A DNA stretch of 64,000 nucleotides, from NCBI GenBank assembly GCA_910589415.1, contig OU342630.1, positions 63,794,186 to 63,858,185 on the forward strand, written 5' to 3'. Source of the stretch: Malachius bipustulatus. Its lineage: Eukaryota; Arthropoda; Insecta; Coleoptera; Melyridae. How positions within the stretch are numbered: position 1 is the first letter of the stretch; every line of letters starts with the position of its first letter. Below are positions 42,868-55,645 of this stretch, piece by piece. Position numbers and translations under genes: made by a program. The notes under the pieces were generated by a model, which did not search any database, had not been told where the DNA came from, and saw nothing but the letters and a program-made list of their open reading frames with translations.

Positions 42868-43557
42868 GTAAGTTTTTGTGTTTTTAACCCAGATAATTTT
42901 ATGATCAGGTGATTTAATAATATGTAATTATCTCAATTATTATTATAATACCTAACCTACCTACACGATGTAGGGAAGTACCTACTTATCCTGGTTTCCT
43001 GGTATTTATGCTGAGTTTAGGTAGGCCCAAATCTAAACTTGAGGCCATTATTTAATATTTAATTAGAGCAGAAATATTTATTTTTGTCATTAGAGGCAGG
43101 ATATTTAATTTATTGATTGCTGGATGGATGTTTATAAATTTTTAAATTTGAGCCTGCTTGGAAAAAATTCATGTCATGAATTTGCAAAACTGTTTGGTAT
43201 TTCCATTTTGCTCGCACACGATCTTATTTAGGATAGGGAAGGTATTTTTGACCAGATTGACAAGTTTTACCAAATTTTGCAACACTAATTTTAGGTTGTG
43301 AATTTCTAAAAACCGTTCGAGGTTTAATTTATTTTGAAAAAGTCGCGAAAAAATCTCTGAGAACTTCTTCTTTTTCTTCTCCTTTTTTGGCTTCTACTTA
43401 TGTAGGTACTGATAGCCAACCTCCTCTGAGAACTTAATCAGCAAAGCAAAAGCAGATGTTTTGACTGCAGTTTTTACTGGTTTTTAATTTAATGATAAAG
43501 AAATATTTTTGTTTGTTTTTTTTCTCGTGTGAGCAAATCAAGAATTAGACAACGTAT
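42868..43557. other. AT-rich sequence after candidate exon
   Basis: Presumed intron start if 42541-42867 is an exon; TAGGTACCTAC-type strings are common. Nothing else recognised. Confidence 0.35.
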
Positions 43558-43723
43558 AAAATTTAGGCAGGCTTTGGAAAAAGCATGTCTGAAACTGAGA
43601 TTGAATCTGTAAAACTGTAAAATGAAAGATTCTAATTATTGTTTACAGTTTTAGGTAGGTACTTAGGTACAGACATCAGATTCAATCTCAGACATGATTT
43701 TTTTTCCAAAGTTTGCCTAAATT
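43558..43723. repeat. Palindrome abutting the 155-bp array element
   Basis: AATTTAGGCAGGCTTTGGAA and ATGTCTGA..GAGATTGAATCTG are mirrored by CAGATTCAATCTCAGACAT and TTCCAAAGTTTGCCTAAATT around a ~65-bp loop. Confidence 0.7.
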
Positions 43724-44986
43724 ACTGCCGTGGAAACAGCTGCTAAAAAGATAGCTGACAATTTTTGAGCGCACTATGTGTAGGTATAGGTATAATAAGT
43801 TATTTGTTATTTCAAAATAGGAAAAATAAGTTATGAAACACCACTAGGACCAATATACCTCCAGACTACACCGGGAATAATTTCTTGCAAACTACAGGGA
43901 CGGGTATAGGGTATATTTTAAATCATGTCGTTCATCTCAATTAAAATGAAAAATTAAATTATTCGATTTCCCAAAATAGGAAAATTTTGAAAAAATTACG
44001 AGAGGCTACTAGGATGAGTACCTATAGGGTACGGTAGAAATACTTCCTTGCAAACAACTAATGGGGCTGGTATTTTAAATCTTGTCGTTCATCTCAATTA
44101 AAATGAAAAACTAAATTATTCGATTTCCCAAATTAGGAAAATTTTGAAAAAAATTACTACTAGGAGGAGTACCTACAGGGTACGGTAGAAATATACTTCC
44201 TTGCAAACAACTACAGGGGCTGGTATTTTAAATCTTGTCGTTCATCTCTATTAAAATGAAAAATTAAATTATTCGATTTCCCAAAATAGGAAAATTTTGA
44301 AAAAATTACGAGAGGCTACTAGGATGAGTACCTACAGGGTACGGTAGAAATACTTCCTTGCAAACAACTGCAGGGGCTGGTATTTTAAATCATGTCGTTC
44401 ATCTCAATTAAAATGAAAAATTAAATTATTCGATTTCCCAAAATAGGAAAATTTTGAAAAAATTACGAGAGGCTACTAGGATGAGTACCTATAGGGTACG
44501 GTAGAAATACTTCCTTGCAAACAACTAATGGGGCTGGTATTTTAAATCTTGTCGTTCATCTCAATTAAAATGAAAAACTAAATTATTCGATTTCCCAAAA
44601 TAGGAAAATTTTGAAAAAAATTACTACTAGGAGGAGTACCTACAGGGTACGGTAGAAATATACTTCCTTGCAAACAACTACAGGGGCTGGTATTTTAAAT
44701 CTTGTCGTTCATCTCTATTAAAATGAAAAATTAAATTATTCGATTTCCCAAAATAGGAAAATTTTGAAAAAATTACGAGAGGCTACTAGGATGAGTACCT
44801 ACAGGGTACGGTAGAAATACTTCCTTGCAAACAACTGCAGGGGCTGGTATTTTAAATCATACCGTCCATCATCAAATGAACACAAATCAGTAGCTATCAG
44901 ATATTATTTCAAAGAATCAAAGTACGTAGGTATAGTGAGTTCAAAAATTGTCAGCTATCTTTTTAGCAGCTGTTTTCACGCCAGTG
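43724..44986. mobile_element. TIR element carrying a 155-bp tandem array
   Basis: Left end ACTGCCGTGGAAACAGCTGC and right end GCAGCTGTTTTCACGCCAGT(G) are inverted over ~50 bp including TAAAAAGATAGCTGACAATT. CCTAAATT occurs on both sides (43716-43723, 44987-44994), a possible 8-bp duplication of hAT type, though the left copy also belongs to the adjacent palindrome. Between the ends lie six units of a tandem repeat. Confidence 0.65.
43850..44862 (+). repeat. 155-bp tandem array with trimeric higher-order repeat
   Basis: ATTCGATTTCCC recurs at 43961, 44118, 44271, 44428, 44585 and 44738 (spacing 157, 153, 157, 157, 153). Units 1/4, 2/5 and 3/6 are near-identical to each other but differ from neighbours, for example AACTAATGGGG against AACTACAGGGG and AACTGCAGGGG. 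The array is therefore a duplicated 467-bp trimer. A more diverged unit precedes it at ~43850. Confidence 0.92.
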
Positions 44987-46229
44987 CCTAAATTGTGTTC
45001 TCATTTTTGCTCACGCCACACGATTTAGATTTACCTAATTGGCAGTAGGTACCTATACGTATATATAAAGAAAGTAGGTATAATTCATCAGCTTTTATAA
45101 AAAAAATAGAAATACCTAGATTTTAATTTTATAGGTAGATATTTATTTACTACCTATTAAATTTATTTTAATCTATTTTTTTTATTAAATGGACATGCTG
45201 TCAAGCTGGTACCTAGACCTACCTTATAGGTACTTGATAAAAAAATTGATCAATCAGCAATACATATAGTTGTGAGCAATATAAAAATACCTAGATCCAA
45301 ATCAAATAAAATTTATGCAAAATATTTATTTATAACTTTGTCGCTCGAGAACGAAGGGATAGCCGACCCAAAAACTCATTCGAAAGCACCGTATGTCATT
45401 TCGCGCTCGAGACGCATACCACATTTTTTTAGACAGCTTCGGAGCCGGTGAAAGCCCTTTCTATATGGAATAGCGTAGTTCACCACTTTTTCAGGCTGGT
45501 GGGGAATTCCTCATGCGAAAAATTGTTCCCTCTTTCCATTTTAACCAGTACACTTCGCGTAAACTCATAGACCAAGGTCCAGAATTGAGTATTTCTTTAT
45601 TTTTCTTCTAACAACGATAATAAAAACCTCATAAAGAATACGAATACTGTGATCATTTTGCATTAGCTTTCTGAAAAAATTTCGAGGAACGACCCCCGAA
45701 CCATTCAAACTGGGGGATACTTCATACCCCCTAACCCCCTAGTCCTCCCCCCCCCCCGGAAACTGTCACCATAAACTCATAAAGTTAATTATTAATCATA
45801 AAACTTTTTTAACCTGAGAATAAGGGCTCCAAAACTGTACCGCTTAGTGCGGTTGTGAGGATGTGTGGTTGATCACTATTTACTCTTCAGCCTCACCCGG
45901 ACTGAAACTGTTTCGTCGGCCCTGGACGCAGTTTAATTGAAATAAGCGAAAACATCCACACAAAAATTATAAAAATGACGCAAGGAAATTTTTAATTTAG
46001 TGACAAGATGATTGTTGCTGGGGAAACAAAAATACAGTGCACGAAATATTTGTTGCTCTAGGTCGCGAAATACTTCGCACACGCTGTCGAGTAGATATAA
46101 ATAATGTGACATTTTTAATTCGCATATTGATGAAAAATATCAACATTATTTGACGGCTATATAAAAATAACATTTATGCAGTAACCAACCACCTAACTAA
46201 CTAGATTATTTTTCTTGCCAATCGTTCCC
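44987..46229. other. Non-coding spacer
   Basis: AT-rich, with one GC-richer patch at 45340-45560 and a poly-C run at ~45749. No gene supported. Confidence 0.4.
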
Positions 46230-47110
46230 ATAGATTTGATTACTGAAAGCCCACCTATATCGTTATTCGCTATTTTATGGTTTTTGAAAAAATTGTTACA
46301 TTCGATAAGAAAAAAAATGTACAAATAAACTTTTATGCTAAGAATGTCTTATAATTACGCCTTATTCTTATACAGTTATTTTGGAATTGTTCTTTGCGTT
46401 ATAAAAAGTCAGAGGCCATTATTCTTCGATTTTATTAAAAAAATCGTGATAATTGAGTAGTCATAAAAAAATTAACGTACAGAAAACTTGAACATTACTC
46501 AGAAAAACTTCTACGTTTTATGCCTTTTGTACCGGGTGTCCCAACACTAGTGTCCACCCCCTAAATAGAGCTTAATCTTAAAGATAAAAAATTGAAACTT
46601 TGAGGATTTGTGTACTTGATATACCTATCAAAAAAATTTAAAAATAAACATGCCCTTTGAACATTTCTATTTTGAGTGGGCATAATCTAATAACCGTGAC
46701 ATTAGGCAATAATGGCATGAAACCAGAAAAAGTTTTTCTGAGTAATGTTCACGTTTTCTGTGCGTTATTTTTTTTCATGGTCACCCAATTATCACGATGA
46801 TTTTTTTTAACACTAAAATCGAAACAAAATGGCCTAGGTATAACTTTTATAATATGCAAAAATAATTAGATAACAATTTTGGAATAAGAACAATTATTCC
46901 AAAATAACAACGCGTAAGAATAAGTTATTTTGAAACATTTATAATGTACCTAGAGTTTATTTACAATTAAGAAGTAAATTTGTTTTCTTATCGAATGCAA
47001 CAATTTTTCAAAAACCATAAAATGGCGATTATAATAAATCGAAAACCGTAAACAATCGGACTACTGATTGTAGATTTTTTTGTTTCAAATTACCCCCCGT
47101 TTGATCCATG
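46230..47110. mobile_element. Foldback element, ~880 bp
   Basis: TTTTATGGTTTTTGAAAAAATTGTT and CGATAAGAAAA at 46272-46310 are mirrored at 46990-47025. The inner pair CATTACTCAGAAAAACTT / AAGTTTTTCTGAGTAATG and an ACCGGGTGTCCCAACACTAG block lie at the centre. Outer borders are not sharp. Confidence 0.65.
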
Positions 47111-47229
47111 CCTTCTGGGACATGCTGTATAATACATAGGTACATATCTAGGTACATTATCTACCTGATAATTCCATACACATCTTTATCTTATTCTTAA
47201 AAAATATTTATTTTTTCTCAATAAAAGGC

Positions 47230-47880
47230 AAAAACAGGTGTCTTCAAGTTACCAGAGCAACTACAGCAGATCAGGTTTATGAATGGAGAATTAAAGCTAA
47301 TAATTAAGTGCCCTAGTGGGAAATTAAAGGAAATGAAAATAGATTCACTAATTTTCGTAAAAACAACTCTACTGTCAACATAATTTTCAAAATCCAACAA
47401 GCCCGTAATGCTAGATCACTTAAGTGCTAATTACGTGCCCTATTTCGAAATTAAGTGCTCTCATAGTTTATAAAAAAGATTAGATAGTCGTTCAACTAAA
47501 AATAATTAGCAGAGAACTTCTTAGAATAAAATATAATTTTAAAAATCCAACAAGTCCGTAAGTAATTGCTAATTAAGTGCTCTATTGTTAAATTAAGTGC
47601 TCAATTGCTCTCGCAGTTTTAGAAAAAACAACTGAACTGTCAACTGAAAATTATTTAGCAGAGCACTGTCAGAATAAAATATAAATTTCAAAATCCACCA
47701 AGTTCATAAGTAGATGCTAATTAAAATTAAGTACTAATTAAGTGCCCTATTATGGAATTAAGTGCACTCATAGTTTTTTAGAAAATTCCTGATCTACCAA
47801 CTAAGAAAAAAATAAGCAGAGCTGCTGAGCTGCAGAAATAAACATAATTTTCGAAATCCAACACGCTCATTATTAAAGGT
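47230..47880 (+). repeat. Degenerate ~155-bp tandem array with ATTAAGTGC boxes
   Basis: AAATCCAACAAG-like unit starts at ~47388, 47543, 47689 and 47850 (spacing 155, 146, 161). Each unit carries several ATTAAGTGC boxes, an AGAAAA(A)CAAC stretch and AGCAGAG.. before AATAAAATATAA. Isolated boxes continue to ~48290. Confidence 0.75.
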
Positions 47881-50800
47881 ATTATAGACCTCGTTAATGG
47901 CTTTTTGAGCAAGTTTTTGAATTTGTGCTTTTGTATTTTCTCATAGGTAATTTGTTTCAAATTGTAATTAAGTTTGATTTTATTTAATCTAATTTTAAGT
48001 TTTTTGGTCGTGGTAATGATAACGTGGCTTTAAGCAGGTATAAGGAATTTAAAAAATCTACAAATTGTTTTAATTCATTTGCTAATTTAAAAAAAATCAG
48101 GCTCTTCTAGCTCGACTTTATTCCTGCAAGGCTTCTACTGTGGGCACTGGCAGGATCCACATTTTAGAGGGAAACTGAAATTTTGCTAAATTTATAAGGC
48201 CTATGTGAAGGTTGATTGGAGCCTGAACTATGCACTATGTGAGCGTTTAATTTCACACTACGGCTCTTAATTAGCACTTAATTAGCGTCTAATTAACTAC
48301 TCATAAAATATTGATCAGTTACTGTTACAGTTACTCTGCTAACTTACCACACGTAACAATTTTTTTTTATTTAAATGAAGACAATTAGGACAATATAAAA
48401 ATTTACCAATTAGGTTCGTATCTACGTTTCCATTTTTCCAAAATTCCCAACTGAAAAAAAAACGTAAGGAAAGAAAATTATTTCATGGTAATTTAATTTT
48501 TATTGGAATGCGATTTAAAAGCATAAGAAATTGTTTGCTGCAATTGTTTGATCATAAAAGGGAACGCAAGTACATACATAATTATGTAGTTACTGTAAAT
48601 GTAAATTTAGAACAATTTCTATGAATTATTATAGATAAGTAAATAAATAGTAGGTAAATAGGTACAAACGTAGGTACCTCTCAAAAAATGGTTAAAACGT
48701 GATTCATTTATTAGTGTTGTAGACATTAATTATTTATCGGTGTTTTTGAATGTTTAGTGAACTAGATAGATTAGAGAATCATTCAATAAAAGGTTTAATT
48801 GGAATTATAACAATAGCCTTTCAAACCGAAATTGATTTTATCGATTTTATTCAGAGAAAATTCCTCAACTAATAAACAAATTTTACGATGACTTGCCTTC
48901 ACGTATAAAATATTAAATACATAGGTAACTAGTTCTGCCGCGAACTTTGGACGTAAAACCTTCTTTTGAATAATTACTTTACTAATTATTTATTTACAAT
49001 ACTTTATTTATATACCTACACTATTTATTTATTTAAACTACCTTCATATAAATAGTTATTTAGTTCGATTTTTTTATATAGGTAGACTTAATAGCTTTTG
49101 TAAATATTTATTTTAATTTCCAGTTGCCTGATGTTGTTCCCTACTGACAATTCTCTGTCCTTTGACCGCAAACCTCCAAAAGAAACCTCCAGTCCCTCTA
49201 ATTAAAGTATCTCCCTTTGGTTTTCGGCGCGCTGAGGCCGTTGCCGACTATATCTCGCATCGTCTTTGATGGTGCTACCCATTTATAATGATATTATTAT
49301 ATAATATTCATAAATGGAGAAGAATCCTTTTATTTTATCGCTTGGCTTTCCCAAATTTAGGCACTCCTTAAAATTTAATGCTCTTAAGATACTCAAGCGA
49401 GTACTCAGGCAGCTATCACCTCTTCAAAATATACTCTTTTTGTATTTTATGCCTCCCCATACCATCACAGTTTCTATAATTATGATTCAGTAAAATGCAC
49501 CTGTGCGCAGTTCTGACTTACCAGATCATGGGAAACCCAAGCAGGATTCATCTGATAAGTCAACTAAAAAAAAATGTTAGAAAAATCAGAAAAAGCTGGG
49601 GCTATGCTGGTTTTGCCAGTTTTGCGTTATTTCGCCCATTTTAACCAAATTGTTGATTTTAATAAGAACTCATTAGACGTTATGCATGCGTTATACAACA
49701 TGCAACTGAATTATCAGTTCTCATGCTGTTTCTCAGAGCTACCGCACAAAAAGTAATTTATATAATCCTCGATATAATCTATTGGTGTGTTGAGAGCTTC
49801 AGAAACTTCACTTTCCTACATAATTGATCCACTTTGATGCATACTAATAGCAGCAACGTGAAGTATCGTCATCGTCAATTCAATTTTTTTTTTCATTATT
49901 AGCAGTTATTTAGATCCACACGATGAGGATGGGATTGATAAGATTAAATGAGAGGTTTTTCATCCAAGCTAGGGAAAAAATTCTAATAATTTTAATTATT
50001 ATTTTTTTCGTGAGAAGGTTTAGTTAATATTTTTAAACCTTCTTTTAGTCGTTTGTTATAGAATAAATTTTTTCTTGGAGTTGCTTGGGTACATGATGAA
50101 CATTTGGAACATAATTAATTATTTTATTATGATAATTTTATTAATTGCTCAGGAAATTTCTAGCCAAACCGTTCATTATGCACACAATGAGAACCGGTGA
50201 TGGTGATGGTAAGTCAACAAATACCGTAAACGAACAAAATTTTACAATAAAAAACAATCAAGCACACAATACACGTCAATTACAACAACAAATAAGTGTT
50301 CGGAATTTCTGTCCTTATTTTCAGTCACAGTCAGCAAATGTTTAATCTTCTCTTGAGCTCATTGCATTCACAATTCCAGTTCTCAGGTCAAGTAGGTAAT
50401 TCGGTCGTTCTTTATACACTTTTTTAATATTAATAATTTATTTTTAATAATGTAGGTACATATTATTATTCATAAATACCGCTAGCATGAAACCAAATTT
50501 TTTCGTTGTTGTCAGTATTTTTTAAACTTGAATGTGCGTAATAGAATATTTTTCATGAATATAAAACGCTACTTTCTCTACGACTGTATGAAAAAATTAT
50601 CAAACAACTTTAACGATTTTTTTAATAGGCCAATAGAAATTTTCAGAAAATAATTTCAATTTGGTAATATTTATTCATTTTATAACTGATGAGTACGATT
50701 TATTGTACCTATTGGTGCAACTTTCAGAATTTTTTCAGGCGACAATGAATTTGATTTCTTTATTGCAACAACTTCGTAAATAATTAAACCAGGATGTCAT

Positions 50801-51340
50801 CCAGAATTTGTCCGAAAACTGGTTGAATGATTTACTCTTACTCGTAGCTCAGAACCCAAAAAAAGTTTTGGACCGAGATAAATATGTGGTCGGCATTCTT
50901 TGACACTTTTTTTTGCAAACGTAAAACAATTAATTCCCAACCGGACATTTATTTCAGTCCATGCAGAGTCTAAGGTCGGTTATAACAAAAAATGCACTAA
51001 TTTGAATCGAATTCCCATCTTGGAATTTTATTCGTTTTATAGGTAGCTATTTATAAAATCAGTGCCAGTTCGTTTAACTAGTCAGCTTTAATTGCAGAAT
51101 TAAAAGTCTTCTTTTAACGTGCCACTAGCACTGGGTCCAGTTTTGGTTCTCTTTGTTTTTTTCAAAATAAATGAAAACAAGTCATTCTCCCCTCTCTTGT
51201 TGAGATATTACCCCTTCAAGGGGATGTCTTAAAGAGTAGTGTTTATTTATTTTTTCTAAAATTCGAAATAAGGAATATGTTAAAAATAAATTCGGTGGAC
51301 AATTTGTTACTTTTCTCCTTCGGTTTCAAAAGCTCTAGGA
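47881..51340. other. Long AT-rich non-coding stretch
   Basis: No frame over ~66 codons resembles a known family. A slightly GC-rich patch at 49130-49280 follows an acceptor-like TTTCCAG but is not open. Otherwise nothing seen. Confidence 0.45.
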
Positions 51341-51621
51341 TTTGTTCCCAGGGCCGTCTTTTGATATTCGGCGGCCCTGGGCTACTAAATACTCCCCTCT
51401 TTTATAAGACAATAATACACAGGATGGCTATAACAGGGGTGGGGCAGTGGCGTTTTGTGTATTGCAAAATTCTCGGCAAAATTAGTGCAGCGTAAATTCT
51501 AAATATCACACTATTAATGCCTCAAGGTGGGAGAAGGGAGTTCAAGATGCAGATGAACATTTTTTCAATGTTCAAGGTCACGCAATTTCCTAGTAGTTGA
51601 AAATTTAGTCAATGTAAAATA
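51340..51621 (+). repeat. Dispersed repeat, copy 1
   Basis: Shares TGATATTCGGCGGCCC, ACAGGATGGCTA and GTTCAAGGTCACGCAATTTCC with 55365-55645 in the same order. Unknown family. Confidence 0.6.
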
Positions 51622-52388
51622 CAGGGTGCCCGGAGAGATAGCAATGTACCTAAAAAGGGAAGCGATTCTACATCAAAAATTAGACTATTTTTTCCTATAA
51701 ACTTGTATGTCCGGACGTACTTACCTATCGTTTTTGAGATACACGGGGTCAAAAAAAGATTATTTTTCCAGGTTTTTAAAGATATCTCGGGAAACGTTTG
51801 AGATAAAGAACTCAGCTTTTGTACCTGTCATATTATGATTGATACCTTTTTACTCGCCTTTTTAATACCAATCCATTTTTCTTCATTTGCCATTGGCGGA
51901 GATTATAGAATCGAGAGAAGTTTTTTTGTCCTTTATTTTCGATATTATTATGTTTTCAAACATCCAAAGCAAGTTTTTCCTTGTAAGTGATCGTTTTTTT
52001 CTCGGAAACTTTTAAGTTTGGAGCTGTTAATCAAGAGTATATTTTTGGCCTATTTGCGATTCTGAAGCTCTTCTCAAAATCGCATTAATTCCAGTGGCGT
52101 AGAAGTTAGGGGGTTGAAACCCTAAAATCTACGCCACTGATTTAAAAAACTTTGCTTAACAATGAAAACAAGGGGATTAATAAAATAACACAAAGTGTGT
52201 ATAAAAGCTGAACATTGTATCTCATACGGTTCTCGAGATATTTCCGAAATACTGAAAAAAAATCAACTTTGACCACCTGTACCTATCTTGAAAATGGTAC
52301 TCGTATGTGCGGGCATATACCCAAATTTAGAGGAAAAAAGTCTTATTTAAAAAAATAGAATCACCTCTATTTTCGGGCACCCTGTATA
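51622..52388. mobile_element. Foldback MITE, ACAGGGTGCCCGG type
   Basis: TACAGGGTGCCCGGAGAG is mirrored by TTTTCGGGCACCCTGTATA. Arms share CATAGGGC-like and ACATCTCGGGAAACG/ CTCGAGATATTTCCG blocks. It is centred on ATTCCAGTGGCGTAGA, which recurs inverted ~45 bp on. Confidence 0.75.
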
Positions 52389-55364
52389 ATAATTAAGTAG
52401 CAAAAAAAAAATTTAATAACAATGTTTGCGCCATGGATGGCTAGAACTAGAAGGGCTAGAAAAAGTATCAGAATTGAAATGCATAAAGTCATATTCTACT
52501 AAACAAAATATAACATAAAATTTATACCTACAAAAAAATACCTACAAAATTAAAAAAAGGTCTTTCGCCGCTGCAATTTAAAGAAATATGCAGAGCTATT
52601 ATTATTATTATTATTATTATTATTATGGTACCTTATAGCATAATTATGTAGAATCAGTTTTCAGGTAGACATTTTTTCTTTATTTTCCAACAAATACAAC
52701 AAGGGCTATAGCCCTACTATCCCAATGGTTAAGACGGCCCTGCTTATTGTTCCCCAAGTTTATATTCTATCCAAAATTGCAATATATTTTTTGCCTTGAG
52801 AGATCATTCGCTTTTATTTAAAAAAATATAAAAACCTTTTTTTGTTTAGAATAAATCAAGCTAGACAAAATACGTTTTAAAATGGGAGTACAGATGTTAG
52901 AAAAAAGGCACTTGCGAAACAAGGGTGGCTTTTCCAGCCTTTAAAACCGCACCAATGAACGAATTGAACTACTCTTTTGACATCCTCTCAGAGGTCGTAT
53001 CCTACAGGAGAGGAGCGAGTTATTTGCTTTCGTGCGAATTATCGCAACAAGGAGTAAGGCATTCTTCATGCAGATATTTCTAACAGTGAAGAAAAAAATT
53101 TGTCTGCATATTTCAATCTTTTGGATGTTCGAAATATTGACAGGTACCGAAATTCTACTTTTTCTGAAGATGGTGTTTATTCGAGCATAGGGCAACCGCG
53201 GATTTTCTGCTCGGGTGGTTTGGTTTTATAAGCTTGAAGAGACAGCCACACTCTTGCTTTCATATTGTTGATTCATACTCACAAATTATCTAACGGAATT
53301 GTTGAGGGTCCTGATCTGCTTACGTAATTAAAATTTAAAGTTCCTACACTGGAACCTATACCCGTCTTCCTTATCCTCGTTTCTTATCCTTTTTCTTTCT
53401 AAAAATTAGGAATATCTAGGACATCGGTAGGACGTTTTGGACTGTAAAGATACCTTAAAAAATTTGAATCTTGTTGTTTTTGAAATTGGAAAATTTGTCT
53501 CTGGGTCTGGGTTGTGTTTGTTGTTTGTTGTGTTTTTATAATTATGCTTATTATGTTTATTAACTGTATATTTCATAATAATGCACATATTTGACATTCC
53601 TCCAGATTTACTTGTTTTTTTTACGACGTGATATATTATTCTTAATAAATAAATATTAAATGAAATGACAATAAAACTTCTTTAAAAGACCAATTAGCAA
53701 AAATTTATAAATGGGATGTTATCATTTTTGAAAATTGTTAATTGTGCTTAATAAATATAATAAAAAATGCAAACGACCCATGTCTAATTGAATTTGTTAG
53801 CGCTGCTTGCTTTGATACACCTATTTTTATCCTCCAGTGATTTTTATCAACAAAAGAATTTCATTTATGCAAGCACAATCTCCCACCATTTTATGTAGTA
53901 AATAAGAGTTATGTGAAGGTTACTGGAAAACAATCGACTCACCTCACAAGGTAGAGATACCAAAGCAAACTGTATGTATACATATTTACATTGCAAAACA
54001 GTGACGTAGAGTAGCAAACAAGTAAATAAATCAATTATTATCAATAATAAATAATAAAAATAAATGGACGTGCTTTTTGTCTCCTTTTATGTTTATTTTG
54101 GTCGTCATAGGAAAGGAAATTCGATCGTAAACACATCTTACAAGCGGTTCATTGTATTTACTCACCTATTTATATTCAGATTAGTTTATTTATTTTACCT
54201 ATTGGGCTAGGCTGTTGAAATTAGTTTTTCAAGCCGTCCAAACTGTCGGTCAATCGGTTAACTATTGAAATGTTAATCACTAAAGGTAATTAAGAGTAGG
54301 TAGAAGTTGTCAAAGAGATGAGTTATCTTAGTGGAAATCTAATAATGTATTATAAAATGAAATTACAAAGCAATCATTATTCTCATAGACTGGTCATATC
54401 TATTGTGGAATAGGTTATTCTTCGAGTTATTCTTCAACTACCTACTTATTATTGACGAGGACGAAACTTTCAACACGAGCCCTAGCCGAAGGTGAGTATT
54501 AGACCGATCAAGTGAATAATGGCCATTATCCGCGAGAAGACACTATTTTATTCACGGTTTCTATCTCAATGGAGTACATCGGGTACTTTGTTTGCTGTTC
54601 AAAGGTTGATTTATAAAGGAAGTCTTATATGTGATTTCCTAAACCTGTTTGGTATGATAGCCTGTCACTCGTGATTTTTCGTTTATTATTTCACAGGCTG
54701 AGCTATGATTGACTTATAATACCTGAATGTGCGTCTATTATTTTACGGCAAGGGGTTGTATAATATATCATTATTAAATTGAAATCAGCAGGATAATGAA
54801 TGTTTTATTCAATAATCGTAGAAAAACTGATATAATTTATTGTAGAGATATGAACGAGTGGCTATCATGATTCGATTATACGATATACAATCTGAAAGAG
54901 CAAAACTTGGCTAATCCGCCTTCAAAATTAATCACAGCTAAAATTAAAAATGATACAAACCTGAGCCGGGCCTAACCTATTTGCTACCTGCGTGCCGATA
55001 CAAAATTTTCCTCCCCCCTCCCTCTTCTTAAGAAGAAATGTCTACTAGGTAAATTCTGCTGCGCTGGGGGGTTTGGTAGGTACAGAATATATCCCCCGAA
55101 AATGAGAGCGGTTCGGGAGAAAATCTTGGAAAAAAGAAGTGTGAAAATGTTAATCACACTAAGCAATAACTGCATTCATACTGGTACATTTTCGCGTTAC
55201 GTTTGAAGGACCACTGGCCGCCGGACAATATAGAATTGCATGAAGTCAGATTGGAGCCAACATCTGCAGTCTGAGTCTGAATATGGTCAAATCCTTCGTT
55301 ACCTACTTTTATTATAAAACAAGCTGAATCGGGTTCGGCGTTCCGCGTGTAGTCCATACAGGCC
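52389..55364. other. AT-rich non-coding stretch
   Basis: Contains an (ATT)n microsatellite at 52597-52626. No gene or RNA recognised. Confidence 0.45.
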
Positions 55365-55645
55365 ACAGCCGTCCTAAGATATTCGGCGCCCAAGGGCCAC
55401 TGAAAATGATGCGCCCTTTTTCACAAGAAAATACATTGGATGGCTAACGCCGGGAACAAGCTCGGTGACGACTGATGGATTACAAAGTTAGTGCGGTGTG
55501 GATTCTGAACTTAATACTAGTAGGTAATGTTTGTCAGACTGCAAAAAAAATGCACTGCAGGCGAAATTATTTTCAGTGTTCAAAGTCACGCAATTTCCCA
55601 ATAATTGAAAATTTACTCAAATGTGAAAACTCATACGAAACGACT
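55365..55645 (+). repeat. Dispersed repeat, copy 2
   Basis: Second copy of the 51340 family (GATATTCGGCGCCC, CATTGGATGGCTAA, GTTCAAAGTCACGCAATTTCC). Confidence 0.6.

Noticed and set aside
43850..44862. CRISPR array
   Set aside because: Units are ~155 bp, contiguous and similar throughout, with no short repeat/unique spacer alternation; the host is eukaryotic.
43724..44986. Same family as the TACTGCCGTG elements at 5182 and 29074
   Set aside because: The terminal ten bases are similar, but the flanks here suggest an 8-bp duplication, unlike the TA-type flanks of the other two; kept apart until copies are compared.
49130..49290. Internal exon after TTTCCAG
   Set aside because: The acceptor-like site is followed by stops in the frames checked and no donor or homology supports it.
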